From Flavobacterium sp. IB48 (lineage in GTDB: Bacteria; Bacteroidota; Bacteroidia; Flavobacteriales; Flavobacteriaceae), in contig NZ_JAEFCA010000001.1 in the NCBI RefSeq assembly GCF_016405855.1, positions 1,216,840 to 1,280,839 of the forward strand: 64,000 bases of DNA, in the 5' to 3' direction. Position 1 is the first letter of the stretch. Each line of letters begins with the position of its first letter. This document shows positions 44,277-53,071 of this stretch, piece by piece. The notes below the pieces were generated by a model. The model ran no database searches, was not told where the DNA came from, and saw nothing but the letters and a program-made list of their open reading frames with translations. The position numbers and the translations under genes are program-made.

Positions 44277-44380
44277 TTGTCACGAATTACGCGAATTAAT
44301 TTTAGATAATGTAAAATGTATAAATTCAGATTTTAAATTTAAAATAAAATTCGTGTTTAATTTGTGTAATTCGTGGCAAA
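44277..44380. repeat. Inverted CACGAATTACGCGAATTA repeat
   Basis: The left arm TGTCACGAATTACGCGAATT and the right arm 44348-44380 (..GTAATTCGTGGCAAA) are imperfect inverted copies. They correspond to the first module of the 1516-1833 units. The element lies between radA and the GT51 gene. Confidence 0.75.
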
Positions 44381-44389
44381 AAGAAAAAA

Positions 44390-45751
44390 TTAACCAAAAA
44401 GTATACTTGCGACATCTTCAATTTTTGCAACAAGTTCAATTTTAATTCCAGTATTCTTTAAAGCAATTTTGTTGTATTTAGAAACAAAGATAGTATCGAA
44501 GCCTAATTTTTCAGCTTCTTGAATGCGCTGATCCACACGATTTACAGGACGAATTTCGCCAGAAAGTCCGACTTCGCCAGCAAAACAGAAACCTTTTCCA
44601 ACAGGAATATCTTCATTAGACGATAAAATTGCCGCTACAACCGCTAAATCAATAGCAGGATCGTCAACAGAAATTCCTCCTGTAACATTCAAGAAAACAT
44701 CTTTTGCACCTAAACGAAATCCGGCTCTTTTTTCTAAAACAGCCAAAATCATGTTTAGTCTTTTTGCATTGTAGCCTGTTGTGCTTCTTTGAGGTGTTCC
44801 GTAAACAGCTGTACTAACCAAAGATTGTATTTCGATCATTAACGGACGCATGCCTTCAAGAGTTGTGGCAATTGCTGTTCCAGATAATTCTTCGTCTTTA
44901 TGAGAAATCAGGATCTCAGAAGGATTGCTGACTTCTCGTAATCCGCTACCGAGCATTTCGTAAATTCCAAGTTCTGATGTTGAGCCAAAACGGTTTTTTA
45001 GCGAACGTAAAATTCGGTAAATATGGTTTCTATCACCTTCAAACTGCAAAACGGTATCTACCATATGTTCCAAAATTTTTGGACCAGCGATGTTTCCGTC
45101 TTTGGTAATATGTCCAATCAAGATTACTGGAATATTACTTTCTTTAGCAAATTTGATTAATTCTGCTGTGGTTTCGCGAATCTGAGAAATACTTCCGGCA
45201 GTCGATTCGATATAATCTGTGTGTAAAGTCTGAATAGAGTCAATTATGACTACTTCAGGCTGAATGGTCTCAATTTGTTTGAAGATATTTTGCGTTTTAG
45301 TTTCAGTAAGAATATAACAATTGTCGCTGTTTGGCGTAATTCTTTCTGCACGCATTTTTATCTGTTTCTGACTTTCTTCACCAGAAACATATAATGTTTT
45401 ATAAGGTAATTTAAGAGAAACTTGAAGTAAAAGTGTACTTTTTCCGATGCCGGGTTCACCACCCAAAAGCGTTAAAGATCCAGGAACAAGTCCGCCTCCT
45501 AAAACACGATTCAATTCGCTGTCAGTTGTGTCCATTCGAACTTCTTGAGCAGAATCAATCTCGTTAATTTTTAAAGGTTTTGGCGCTTTGCTTGTTGGAG
45601 TAGGTTCGCTTTTCCAAGCAACTTTATCCTGTTTCTGAATTATTTCTTCGGCAATCGTATTCCATTCTTTGCACGCGTTGCATTGCCCTTGCCATTTGGC
45701 ATATTGAGTTCCGCAGTTTTGGCAGAAAAAGGAAGTTTTAACTTTTGACAT
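44390..45751 (-). CDS. radA: DNA repair protein RadA
   Basis: RadA is a RecA-like ATPase that drives branch migration in homologous recombination. The 453-residue protein begins with the four-Cys zinc finger (CQNCGTQYAKWQGQCNAC). It has the Walker A motif GGEPGIGKSTLLL, the RadA-specific KNRFGSTSE and a C-terminal Lon-like domain (LDLA-type region FLNVTGGISVDDPAIDLAVV). Its start overlaps the stop of the upstream esterase-like gene as TAATG, so the two are coupled. Confidence 0.97.
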   Translation of the reverse strand: MSKVKTSFFCQNCGTQYAKWQGQCNACKEWNTIAEEIIQKQDKVAWKSEPTPTSKAPKPLKINEIDSAQEVRMDTTDSELNRVLGGGLVPGSLTLLGGEPGIGKSTLLLQVSLKLPYKTLYVSGEESQKQIKMRAERITPNSDNCYILTETKTQNIFKQIETIQPEVVIIDSIQTLHTDYIESTAGSISQIRETTAELIKFAKESNIPVILIGHITKDGNIAGPKILEHMVDTVLQFEGDRNHIYRILRSLKNRFGSTSELGIYEMLGSGLREVSNPSEILISHKDEELSGTAIATTLEGMRPLMIEIQSLVSTAVYGTPQRSTTGYNAKRLNMILAVLEKRAGFRLGAKDVFLNVTGGISVDDPAIDLAVVAAILSSNEDIPVGKGFCFAGEVGLSGEIRPVNRVDQRIQEAEKLGFDTIFVSKYNKIALKNTGIKIELVAKIEDVASILFG

Positions 45752-46905
45752 TATTTACTTTTTTTGGCAAGTGTATTCATTTCGTCAATTTTCTCATACA
45801 TCAAGTCTTTATTCAAATCGCCAATTGGCTCCATTTGCGAAGCATTTTGGTATTTTCTTGATGCGTGTTTAGGATCGCCTTGTTTTTCATACATTAATCC
45901 TAACTCATATTCTCCTAACATGGCTTTCGGGTAATTTACATTTCCTATTTCTGCCATTTTTCCTAGTTCACTGTATGCATTTCTTTTTAAAATAAGATTT
46001 TCCACTACTTTAAAATCACTCATTCGAACTGGAATCTGAACTCCTAAAACTTCAGACATGTCAGCGTATTTTTTTTCTAAATATTCAGCGTAACCTTCTT
46101 GAAGAACCGCAATTTTGTCGTTATATTCGGCAGAATTTATAGGTCGATAAGCTTCAAAAATATGGTACAATGCACTTGGTATAGAATGCAATACTTCTGT
46201 ATAATGTGTTGCGCCTTTAAATACATCATATTTATAATTCACTAACGAATTATTAGCAATTTTAATATTACTGTTTAATTTATCTATTGGCTCTTTAATT
46301 TTTTTAATATCGCCTTCTCCAGCAGAAAGGTAATAGAAAATTGGTTTTTTTACTTTGGCAAATTTCTCTGCAATGCGCACTTCCATTTTTGGAGCAAGCT
46401 CAGGGCTTAAACAGATGTATGCATTAAAAAGCGGCATTTCTTTATACAAATAAAAATTAGCAAAACTTGCTGTTACATCGTGACCTGCAATAAGCCTAAA
46501 AGGTGAGGTGCGATATTTTTTTTCAATATATGGCACTAACTCAGCTCCGATGAATTCGAAAAATTTTGCGCCTTTTTCAAACGGAAGACCTTCATTTTGA
46601 TCAATTGTTGAGTCGTCATAACGCTCTCCATCTTTATTTTGATGAATTCCGATGATAATCATTTCTGGAATGTCATCCCAATAAGTTCCGTAACTAATGG
46701 CTCCTGAAAACGGATCAAACAAATAATCTCCATCCAATAAATATAGAACCGGATATTTTTTGTCTTTATTGGTTTCGTAAGAAGCAGGAAGTCCGATTGT
46801 AATTCTGCGTTCTTCTCCGAGTTTCTCCGATTTAATGTTGTCGAACGTTTTTTGGGCAAACGACGAAAACGAAATTAATAAAAATAGTAGGTAAACTTTT
46901 TTCAT
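45751..46905 (-). CDS. Esterase-fold protein lacking the nucleophile
   Basis: From the ATG at 46905 (MKKVYLLFLLISFSSFAQ) this is a 384-residue secreted protein. It has an esterase D/enterochelin-esterase fold (ITIGLPASYETNKDKKYPVL, YLLDGDYLF) and a C-terminal TPR-like tail (LGEYELGLMYEKQGDPKHAS). At the nucleophile elbow the usual GxSxG reads AGHDVTASF, with Asp where Ser is expected. The later His in KGATHYTEV is present. It may therefore be a binding or scaffold protein, or use another chemistry. The stop overlaps the radA start. Confidence 0.8.
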   Translation of the reverse strand: MKKVYLLFLLISFSSFAQKTFDNIKSEKLGEERRITIGLPASYETNKDKKYPVLYLLDGDYLFDPFSGAISYGTYWDDIPEMIIIGIHQNKDGERYDDSTIDQNEGLPFEKGAKFFEFIGAELVPYIEKKYRTSPFRLIAGHDVTASFANFYLYKEMPLFNAYICLSPELAPKMEVRIAEKFAKVKKPIFYYLSAGEGDIKKIKEPIDKLNSNIKIANNSLVNYKYDVFKGATHYTEVLHSIPSALYHIFEAYRPINSAEYNDKIAVLQEGYAEYLEKKYADMSEVLGVQIPVRMSDFKVVENLILKRNAYSELGKMAEIGNVNYPKAMLGEYELGLMYEKQGDPKHASRKYQNASQMEPIGDLNKDLMYEKIDEMNTLAKKSK

Positions 46906-47109
46906 GATTTGTGGCATTTCAGTGAATTAAAAAAGTATTGAAAATAGTGTAGCAATATACTATTTTATTTGCTTCTTTACTAAGTGGGTTAAAAATTGAA
47001 GCAGAGTGTTTTAGCGCCAAAATCATTTTTCGATTAAGACAAAAGAAGGATTTTTTGTGCAAAATTGACTTTTGACAAAGTAGGGGAATTCGGTAAGAAA
47101 AAGAAAATC

Positions 47110-47460
47110 TTAGGTTAAAGAATTGTCGTTTTCATTTGGGAAAATAATCCAAGGCTTGAAGGTTTTTGCTTCTTCAAAATCCAGTGTAGCATAAGAAATA
47201 ATAATGATGATGTCATCTTTTTGTACTTTTCTAGCTGCAGGACCATTTAAAGTAATTTCTCCTGAATTTTTTTCGCCTTTAATAGCGTAAGTTTCAAAAC
47301 GCTCGCCATTATTAATGTTAACAATAGATACTTTTTCGCCTTCAATAATGTTTGAAGCCTCTAGTAGAGTTTCATCAATAGTAATACTGCCAATATAATT
47401 TAAATCGGCTCCAGTTACTTTAACTCGATGAATTTTTGATTTTATAACTTGAATTTGCAT
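47110..47460 (-). CDS. panD: Aspartate 1-decarboxylase
   Basis: PanD makes beta-alanine for pantothenate and coenzyme A. The 116-residue proenzyme has the self-cleavage site Gly24-Ser25 in YIGSITID, which yields the pyruvoyl group, together with Lys9 and NGERFETYAIKGEKNSGEI. It follows panC by 14 bases on the same strand, forming a panC-panD operon. Confidence 0.97.
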   Translation of the reverse strand: MQIQVIKSKIHRVKVTGADLNYIGSITIDETLLEASNIIEGEKVSIVNINNGERFETYAIKGEKNSGEITLNGPAARKVQKDDIIIIISYATLDFEEAKTFKPWIIFPNENDNSLT

Positions 47461-47474
47461 GATGCAAAGTTAGA

Positions 47475-48323
47475 TTAATTTAATGAAATGGTGTCAATCA
47501 GTCTTATAGAATTAACAAATACCGCTATAAATGCTCGATATTTTTTATCATTCTCTTTCTGATCGATAGATAAAAGTGTAGATTCGTCAGCAATAACAAA
47601 ATACTCCAGTTCAAATTCCTTGTTGTCTTTGAAAGAATTTTCTACAAATTCGATTGTTTCTTGCGGACTATGATTTTGGAAGATCTCTTTTGCCTCTGTC
47701 AAAACTTTGTAAATAATAGAAGCGTCTTTTCTTTCTTGAGAAGTTAGACGTTCGTTTCGCGAACTCATAGCAAGTTCATTTTCTTCTCTAAAAATGGGAC
47801 AGCCCACAATATTTACTGGCAATCCTGTTTTTTCGACTAATTTTTTAACAATTTGAAGCTGCTGAAAATCTTTTTCGCCAAAATAAGCATTGGTTGGCGT
47901 TACGATTTCGAAAAGGCGTTTTACAATTGTTCCGACACCATTAAAATGACCTGGACGGAATTTTCCTTCCATCTGGTTTTCTAATCCATCAAAATCAAAA
48001 GTCTGCGAAACGGTATTTCCTTCATAAATATCATCAACCGAAGGAGCGTATAAAATAATTTTATCGCTTAATGTACGCATTTTCTTAACATCTTCTTCTA
48101 GTGTCCTAGGATATTTTGCTAAATCTTCGGAATTATTAAATTGAGTTGGATTGACAAAAATACTTACTACGGTGTCGTTGTTTTCTTTCAGCGAACGTTG
48201 CATTAAAGCCAAATGTCCTTGGTGTAAAGCGCCCATTGTAGGTACAAATCCGATAGTTGAATTTGCGGTTTTGATAGTTTTAAGATAGGCTATCAACGCT
48301 GCTTTACTGTAGAAAATATGCAT
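47475..48323 (-). CDS. panC: Pantothenate synthetase
   Basis: PanC joins pantoate and beta-alanine with ATP. The 282-residue protein shows PTMGALHQGH at residues 28-37, FVNPTQFNNSEDLAKYPRTL, and YFGEKDFQQLQIVKKLVEKT. It is the first gene of the panC-panD operon and is divergent from the GT5-like gene. Overlapping -7 boxes for both directions lie in the 106-base gap. Confidence 0.97.
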   Translation of the reverse strand: MHIFYSKAALIAYLKTIKTANSTIGFVPTMGALHQGHLALMQRSLKENNDTVVSIFVNPTQFNNSEDLAKYPRTLEEDVKKMRTLSDKIILYAPSVDDIYEGNTVSQTFDFDGLENQMEGKFRPGHFNGVGTIVKRLFEIVTPTNAYFGEKDFQQLQIVKKLVEKTGLPVNIVGCPIFREENELAMSSRNERLTSQERKDASIIYKVLTEAKEIFQNHSPQETIEFVENSFKDNKEFELEYFVIADESTLLSIDQKENDKKYRAFIAVFVNSIRLIDTISLN

Positions 48324-48345
48324 TGAGGTATTATTAAAATTTATG

Positions 48346-48392
48346 CAAACATAATATATTAGTTATAAACTGCATAAAATTTTGTAATTTTG
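48346..48392. promoter_or_regulatory. Divergent -7 boxes for panC and the GT5-like gene
   Basis: The minus strand has TATGTTTG at 48353-48346 for panC, and the plus strand has TAATTTTG at 48385-48392 for the rightward gene. Both fit TAnnTTTG exactly; neither has a clear TTG. Confidence 0.5.
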
Positions 48393-48429
48393 CGACGTTT
48401 TTATTACCAAAATTAAGTAAAATACTATT

Positions 48430-49236
48430 ATGAAAGATAAGAGGATATTATATGTATCATCTGAAGTCGTGCCTTACTTGGCTGAAAATGAGGTTTCTTT
48501 AATGTCTTATGACGTTCCGAAAATGATTAATGACCAAGGCGGCCAGATAAGAATTTTCATGCCAAGATATGGGAATATAAATGAGAGAAGACATCAATTG
48601 CATGAAGTGATAAGACTTTCAGGGATGAATTTGGTAGTGAATGACTTAGATATGCCATTGATTATTAAAGTAGCATCGATTCCAAAAGAAAGAATTCAGG
48701 TTTATTTTATCGATAATGATGAATATTTCAAACGTAAAGCAACTTTTACAGATGAAGAAGGTGCTTTATACCCTGATAATGATGAAAGAGCAATTTTCTT
48801 TGCCAAAGGTGTCGTTGAGACCGTAAAAAAATTAAACTGGGTTCCAGATATTATACATGTTCATGGCTGGCTTGCGGCAATGCTTCCTATATATATGAAG
48901 CATTATTATAAACATGAAGCATTGTTTTCTGAAACGAAAATTATTACTTCTGTTTACGGGCAATCGTTTGATGAGAACTTAGACTTAGAAATGATAAATA
49001 AAGTTAAATTTGATGGTGTTCCTCATGAAGCAGTATCAGATTTAGAAGTGCCAAATTATGAGAACGTTTTAAAAGCTAGCATTTTACATTCTGATGGTGT
49101 AATCATTGCGTCAGAAAATGTTTCCCCAAGTTTAACAAAATTTATAGAATCTTCAGGAAAACCTTTTTTACCTTTCGCCACGAAAGATGCATTTGCTGAC
49201 GCTTATACAAATTTCTACAGAACATTTGGACTTTAA
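48430..49236 (+). CDS. Stand-alone GT5-like N-terminal domain protein
   Basis: The 268-residue protein matches only the N-terminal Rossmann half of glycogen/starch synthases (RILYVSSEVVPYLAENEVS, DIIHVHGWLAAMLPIYM). The usual KTGGLGDV motif that binds ADP-glucose is absent, with AENEVSLMSYDVP in its place, and the C-terminal catalytic half is missing. It is therefore unlikely to be a glycogen synthase. The gene is not a recent truncation, because the stop is followed directly by the DUF4270 gene with 21 bases between. A regulatory or binding role is likely but unproven. Confidence 0.75.
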   Translation: MKDKRILYVSSEVVPYLAENEVSLMSYDVPKMINDQGGQIRIFMPRYGNINERRHQLHEVIRLSGMNLVVNDLDMPLIIKVASIPKERIQVYFIDNDEYFKRKATFTDEEGALYPDNDERAIFFAKGVVETVKKLNWVPDIIHVHGWLAAMLPIYMKHYYKHEALFSETKIITSVYGQSFDENLDLEMINKVKFDGVPHEAVSDLEVPNYENVLKASILHSDGVIIASENVSPSLTKFIESSGKPFLPFATKDAFADAYTNFYRTFGL

Positions 49237-49257
49237 ATTTTAATTTTATTATTAGAC

Positions 49258-50901
49258 ATGTATAGAACTTCTTTTTTTAAGAAAACTCTTTTAGCTGTAA
49301 TGGCTGTTTTTTTATATTCTTGTGACAAAGATTTTAATGCGATTGGTGAGGGTTTAGTTGGTGATGATCATTTTGGACTTGAAGCTGTAAAATACGACGT
49401 TTTAGCATATAATCAAGAAGTGACTCCTATCCAGTCAAGTAATATAGCTCCAAACAATGCTTTGGGTATTTTTGATAATCCGCTTTTTGGAACTACAACT
49501 GCAAATTTTGTTACCCAGTTAGGGCTTGTTACTTATTCGCCAACAATTGGAGAATCTCCTGTAATTGATAGTGTTAGAATACAGATTCCGTATTACAGTC
49601 ATATTACAGCTACTGATGCTAACGGGAATAATACTTATGAGCTTGATTCTATTTACGGAGATAAAAACGGGAAAATAAAGTTAAGTATTTACGAGTCTGG
49701 AATCCAGATGAGAACCAGTTACTTTAGTGGAGGTAGCCAGTTGCCACAATATTATTACACAGATCAAAATACTGAATTTAATAGTAAAAAAATTGGAGCA
49801 TTATTAAATGATAGTGCTAATAGACTTGAAAACGAGGAATTCTTTTTCAGTGCGAAAGAGTACAAGGATAGTATTACAACTGATGGTAACAAAACGCTTT
49901 TAAGGGTAAAGCCTGAAATGCGTTTGCATTTAAAAAAGCAATTTTTTCAAGATAAAATCTTGAAAGCGGTTGCATCAAAACTTTCTACAGAAGATCTTTT
50001 TCAGGAATATTTTAGAGGTTTATATTTTAATGTTGAAAAATCTGGGTCTAGTCCAAGCAATATGGCATTGATGAATTTTAGTGAAGGTAAAATTACGATT
50101 TACTACAAAGCTAAAACAGCGTCAACTGAAGATACTGATAGTACCATGGAAGACAAAACAATTGTCTTGAATTTGAAAGGAATTAATGCAACGACATCTA
50201 GTACAGCTAACTTTCTTCAAGATACTCGAAGTTCGGAATATCAGAACGCTATTACAAGTGCAAATAAAACAGATGGAGACGATAAGCTCTATTTAAAAGG
50301 AGGAGAAGGATCTTTGGCAGTTGTAAAACTTTTTAATCCGACCGATGTAATGGGTTATGATGATAACGGGCAGGTTGTAAATAAGCCAAATAATGTTCCA
50401 GATGAATTAGATGAAATTAGGCATAATGTTACTACTAAAAACTGGAAAGTTAACGAAGCTAATTTGGTTTTCTACATCGATGCTGATAAAATGAAAGGCA
50501 CAGAAGAACCAAATAGGGTTTATTTATACGATTTGACAAATAATGCCGTTTTAGTAGATTACTCTACAGATGCTTTATCTACCTATGGAGGATTAATTAC
50601 TCTTGATTCTGATAAAAGAGGAAAAAGTTATAAAATTAGAATCACAGGACATATTCGTAATCTGATAAAAGATGCAACGGCAAAAAATGTTGATTTAGGT
50701 CTGGTTGTTTCTCAAAGTTCAGCAGTACTTGCGTTTAATGCATTGAAGAATAAAAATGAGCTTATATCTGTAGCACCAAGAACATCAGTTATGAGTCCTT
50801 TAGGCACAGTCTTATTTGGAGGGAAAAAGGGAGGAGCTCCTGACTCAGATCAGGAAAAGAAAAGATTGAGACTTGAAGTCTACTACACGAAACCAAATTA
50901 A
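49258..50901 (+). CDS. DUF4270-family lipoprotein
   Basis: The 547-residue protein has a lipoprotein signal (AVMAVFLYSC) and the DUF4270 N-terminal pattern (DKDFNAIGEGLVGDDHFG). The rest is beta-rich, with repeated strands such as EANLVFYIDADKMKGTEEPN. Members are Bacteroidota cell-surface lipoproteins of unknown role; acidic residues after the Cys are compatible with surface export. It lies between the GT5-like gene and glmS in one direction and is probably cotranscribed with them. Confidence 0.82.
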   Translation: MYRTSFFKKTLLAVMAVFLYSCDKDFNAIGEGLVGDDHFGLEAVKYDVLAYNQEVTPIQSSNIAPNNALGIFDNPLFGTTTANFVTQLGLVTYSPTIGESPVIDSVRIQIPYYSHITATDANGNNTYELDSIYGDKNGKIKLSIYESGIQMRTSYFSGGSQLPQYYYTDQNTEFNSKKIGALLNDSANRLENEEFFFSAKEYKDSITTDGNKTLLRVKPEMRLHLKKQFFQDKILKAVASKLSTEDLFQEYFRGLYFNVEKSGSSPSNMALMNFSEGKITIYYKAKTASTEDTDSTMEDKTIVLNLKGINATTSSTANFLQDTRSSEYQNAITSANKTDGDDKLYLKGGEGSLAVVKLFNPTDVMGYDDNGQVVNKPNNVPDELDEIRHNVTTKNWKVNEANLVFYIDADKMKGTEEPNRVYLYDLTNNAVLVDYSTDALSTYGGLITLDSDKRGKSYKIRITGHIRNLIKDATAKNVDLGLVVSQSSAVLAFNALKNKNELISVAPRTSVMSPLGTVLFGGKKGGAPDSDQEKKRLRLEVYYTKPN

Positions 50902-50910
50902 TAAATATAT

Positions 50911-52761
50911 ATGTGTGGAATTGTTGGATATATCGGTCACCGAGATGCCTATCCTATTGTAATAAAAGGATTAAAGCGTCTTGAGTACAGAGGATATGAT
51001 AGTGCCGGCGTTATGTTATATGACGACGAATCGGGAATTAAAGTTTGTAAAACCAAAGGAAAAGTTTCTGATCTTGAAGCTAAAGCTAATGAGGGTTTTT
51101 CAACAATTGGTAATATTGGAATTGGACATACGCGTTGGGCAACTCACGGGGTTCCAAATGACGTGAATTCGCACCCTCATCTTTCTAATTCTGGAGATTT
51201 GGCAATTATCCATAACGGAATTATTGAGAATTATGCTCCTTTGAAAGAAGAGCTTATCAAAAGAGGATATACTTTTAAATCGGATACAGATACTGAAGTT
51301 TTAGTTAATTTAATAGAAGAGGTTCAGAAGAAAGAAAATATTAAATTAGGTAAAGCTGTCCAAGTTGCATTAAACCAAGTTGTAGGTGCGTATGCAATTG
51401 CTGTTTTTGATAGAAAAAATCCAAACGAAATTGTAGCGGCTAGATTAGGAAGTCCGTTGGCAATTGGAGTTGGAGAAGGAGAGTATTTTGTTGCTTCTGA
51501 TGCTTCACCGTTTATTGAGTACACTTCTAATGCAGTTTATTTAGAAGATGGCGAAATGGCGAATATCAGGTTGCATAAGCCAATCAAAATTAGAAAAATT
51601 CAAGATGACTCTTTAGTGGATCCTTACATTCAAGAACTTCAAATGAACTTGGAGCAGATTGAAAAAGGTGGATATGATCATTTCATGCTTAAAGAAATCT
51701 ACGAACAGCCAAGTGTAATTAAAGATACTTACAGAGGAAGACTTCATGCTAATGAAGGAATTGTTCAAATGGCTGGTGTAGAGGATAATCTAGAGAAATT
51801 TTTAAACGCAAAAAGAATTTTAATTGTAGCTTGCGGAACTTCTTGGCACGCAGGGTTGGTAGCAGAATATATCTTTGAGGAATTTACACGTATTCCTGTT
51901 GAAGTAGAATATGCTTCTGAATTTAGATACAGAAACCCAATTATAAATAAAGATGACGTAGTTATAGCGATTTCACAATCTGGGGAAACTGCAGATACTA
52001 TGGCAGCTATTAAACTGGCTAAAGAAAACGGAGCGTTTGTATTTGGAGTATGTAACGTAGTGGGTTCTTCTATTTCTAGAGAAAGTCATGCTGGTGCTTA
52101 CACGCACGCAGGACCAGAAATTGGAGTAGCTTCTACAAAAGCGTTTACTACTCAAATCACAGTTCTTACTATGATTGCTTTACGTTTAGGAAAAGCAAAA
52201 GGGACATTGTCAAATACAGATTTTCATACTTACCTACAAGAATTAGAAATTATTCCTGAGAAAGTGTCTGAAGCGTTAGAAACTGATGCTAGAGCTAAAG
52301 AAATTGCTGCTGCTTTTAAAGATGCGCCAAACTGTCTTTATTTAGGTAGAGGATACAATTTCCCTGTAGCATTAGAAGGTGCATTGAAATTAAAAGAGAT
52401 CTCATATATCCATGCAGAAGGTTATCCAGCTGCCGAAATGAAACACGGTCCGATTGCTTTAATTGACGAACATATGCCGGTTATTGTTATTGCGCCTAAA
52501 CAAGGACATTACGACAAGATTGTGAGTAATATCCAGGAAATTAAATCAAGAAGCGGTAAAATTATTGCAGTCGTTACAAAAGGTGATACTCAGGTTCGTG
52601 AATTAGCTGATTATGTAATCGAAATTCCAGAAACTTCAGATGCATTGTCGCCATTGGTTACTACTATTCCTTTACAATTGCTTTCTTACTATATTGCTGT
52701 AATGAGAGGTTGTAATGTAGATCAGCCACGTAACTTAGCAAAATCGGTTACTGTAGAATAA
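50911..52761 (+). CDS. glmS: Glutamine-fructose-6-phosphate aminotransferase
   Basis: GlmS makes glucosamine-6-phosphate, the entry to peptidoglycan and lipopolysaccharide sugars. The 616-residue protein starts with the catalytic Cys2 in MCGIVGYIG and has the glutaminase pocket GHTRWATHG. Two SIS domains follow (CGTSWHAGLVAEY, SQSGETADT, EGALKLKEISYIHAEGYPA), and it ends in the typical KSVTVE. It starts nine bases after the DUF4270 stop. No glmS ribozyme precedes it. It ends with a strong terminator. Confidence 0.98.
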   Translation: MCGIVGYIGHRDAYPIVIKGLKRLEYRGYDSAGVMLYDDESGIKVCKTKGKVSDLEAKANEGFSTIGNIGIGHTRWATHGVPNDVNSHPHLSNSGDLAIIHNGIIENYAPLKEELIKRGYTFKSDTDTEVLVNLIEEVQKKENIKLGKAVQVALNQVVGAYAIAVFDRKNPNEIVAARLGSPLAIGVGEGEYFVASDASPFIEYTSNAVYLEDGEMANIRLHKPIKIRKIQDDSLVDPYIQELQMNLEQIEKGGYDHFMLKEIYEQPSVIKDTYRGRLHANEGIVQMAGVEDNLEKFLNAKRILIVACGTSWHAGLVAEYIFEEFTRIPVEVEYASEFRYRNPIINKDDVVIAISQSGETADTMAAIKLAKENGAFVFGVCNVVGSSISRESHAGAYTHAGPEIGVASTKAFTTQITVLTMIALRLGKAKGTLSNTDFHTYLQELEIIPEKVSEALETDARAKEIAAAFKDAPNCLYLGRGYNFPVALEGALKLKEISYIHAEGYPAAEMKHGPIALIDEHMPVIVIAPKQGHYDKIVSNIQEIKSRSGKIIAVVTKGDTQVRELADYVIEIPETSDALSPLVTTIPLQLLSYYIAVMRGCNVDQPRNLAKSVTVE

Positions 52762-52788
52762 GTTTATTTTTCAAAATATAAATATGTT

Positions 52789-52822
52789 AAAAAAGCGAGA
52801 TTTAGGTCTCGCTTTTTTTTAT
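52789..52822 (+). terminator. glmS terminator
   Basis: AAAAAGCGAGA pairs with TCTCGCTTTTT around TTTAGG, with a long T run. Confidence 0.9.
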
Positions 52823-53071
52823 TGCCAATAATTTTTTTACGCATATGTATTTTTATGAAATTTTCAATTTTTTGATAAAATATTATATGTATGCATAGTA
52901 AACTGATTTTTCTTTAGGTTTTCTTTGTTTTTATTTTAATAAAATGAATTAGTAAATAGTTAAAATATAGCGCAAAACAATGATAAATATCGATTTTATT
53001 TAACATTTTTTTATGCATATTAAAATATTTGCTTATTTTGGCTATATATACTAACAAAAAACTAACCCAAA
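52823..53071. other. AT-rich region before the TonB receptor gene
   Basis: The 250 bases are very AT-rich. I see no ORF and no exact TAnnTTTG box; TATTTTGG close to the start codon is a near match. Control of the receptor gene probably lies here. Confidence 0.4.

Noticed and set aside
50901..50911. A glmS ribozyme before glmS
   Set aside because: Only nine bases separate the DUF4270 stop from the glmS start, so there is no room for it.
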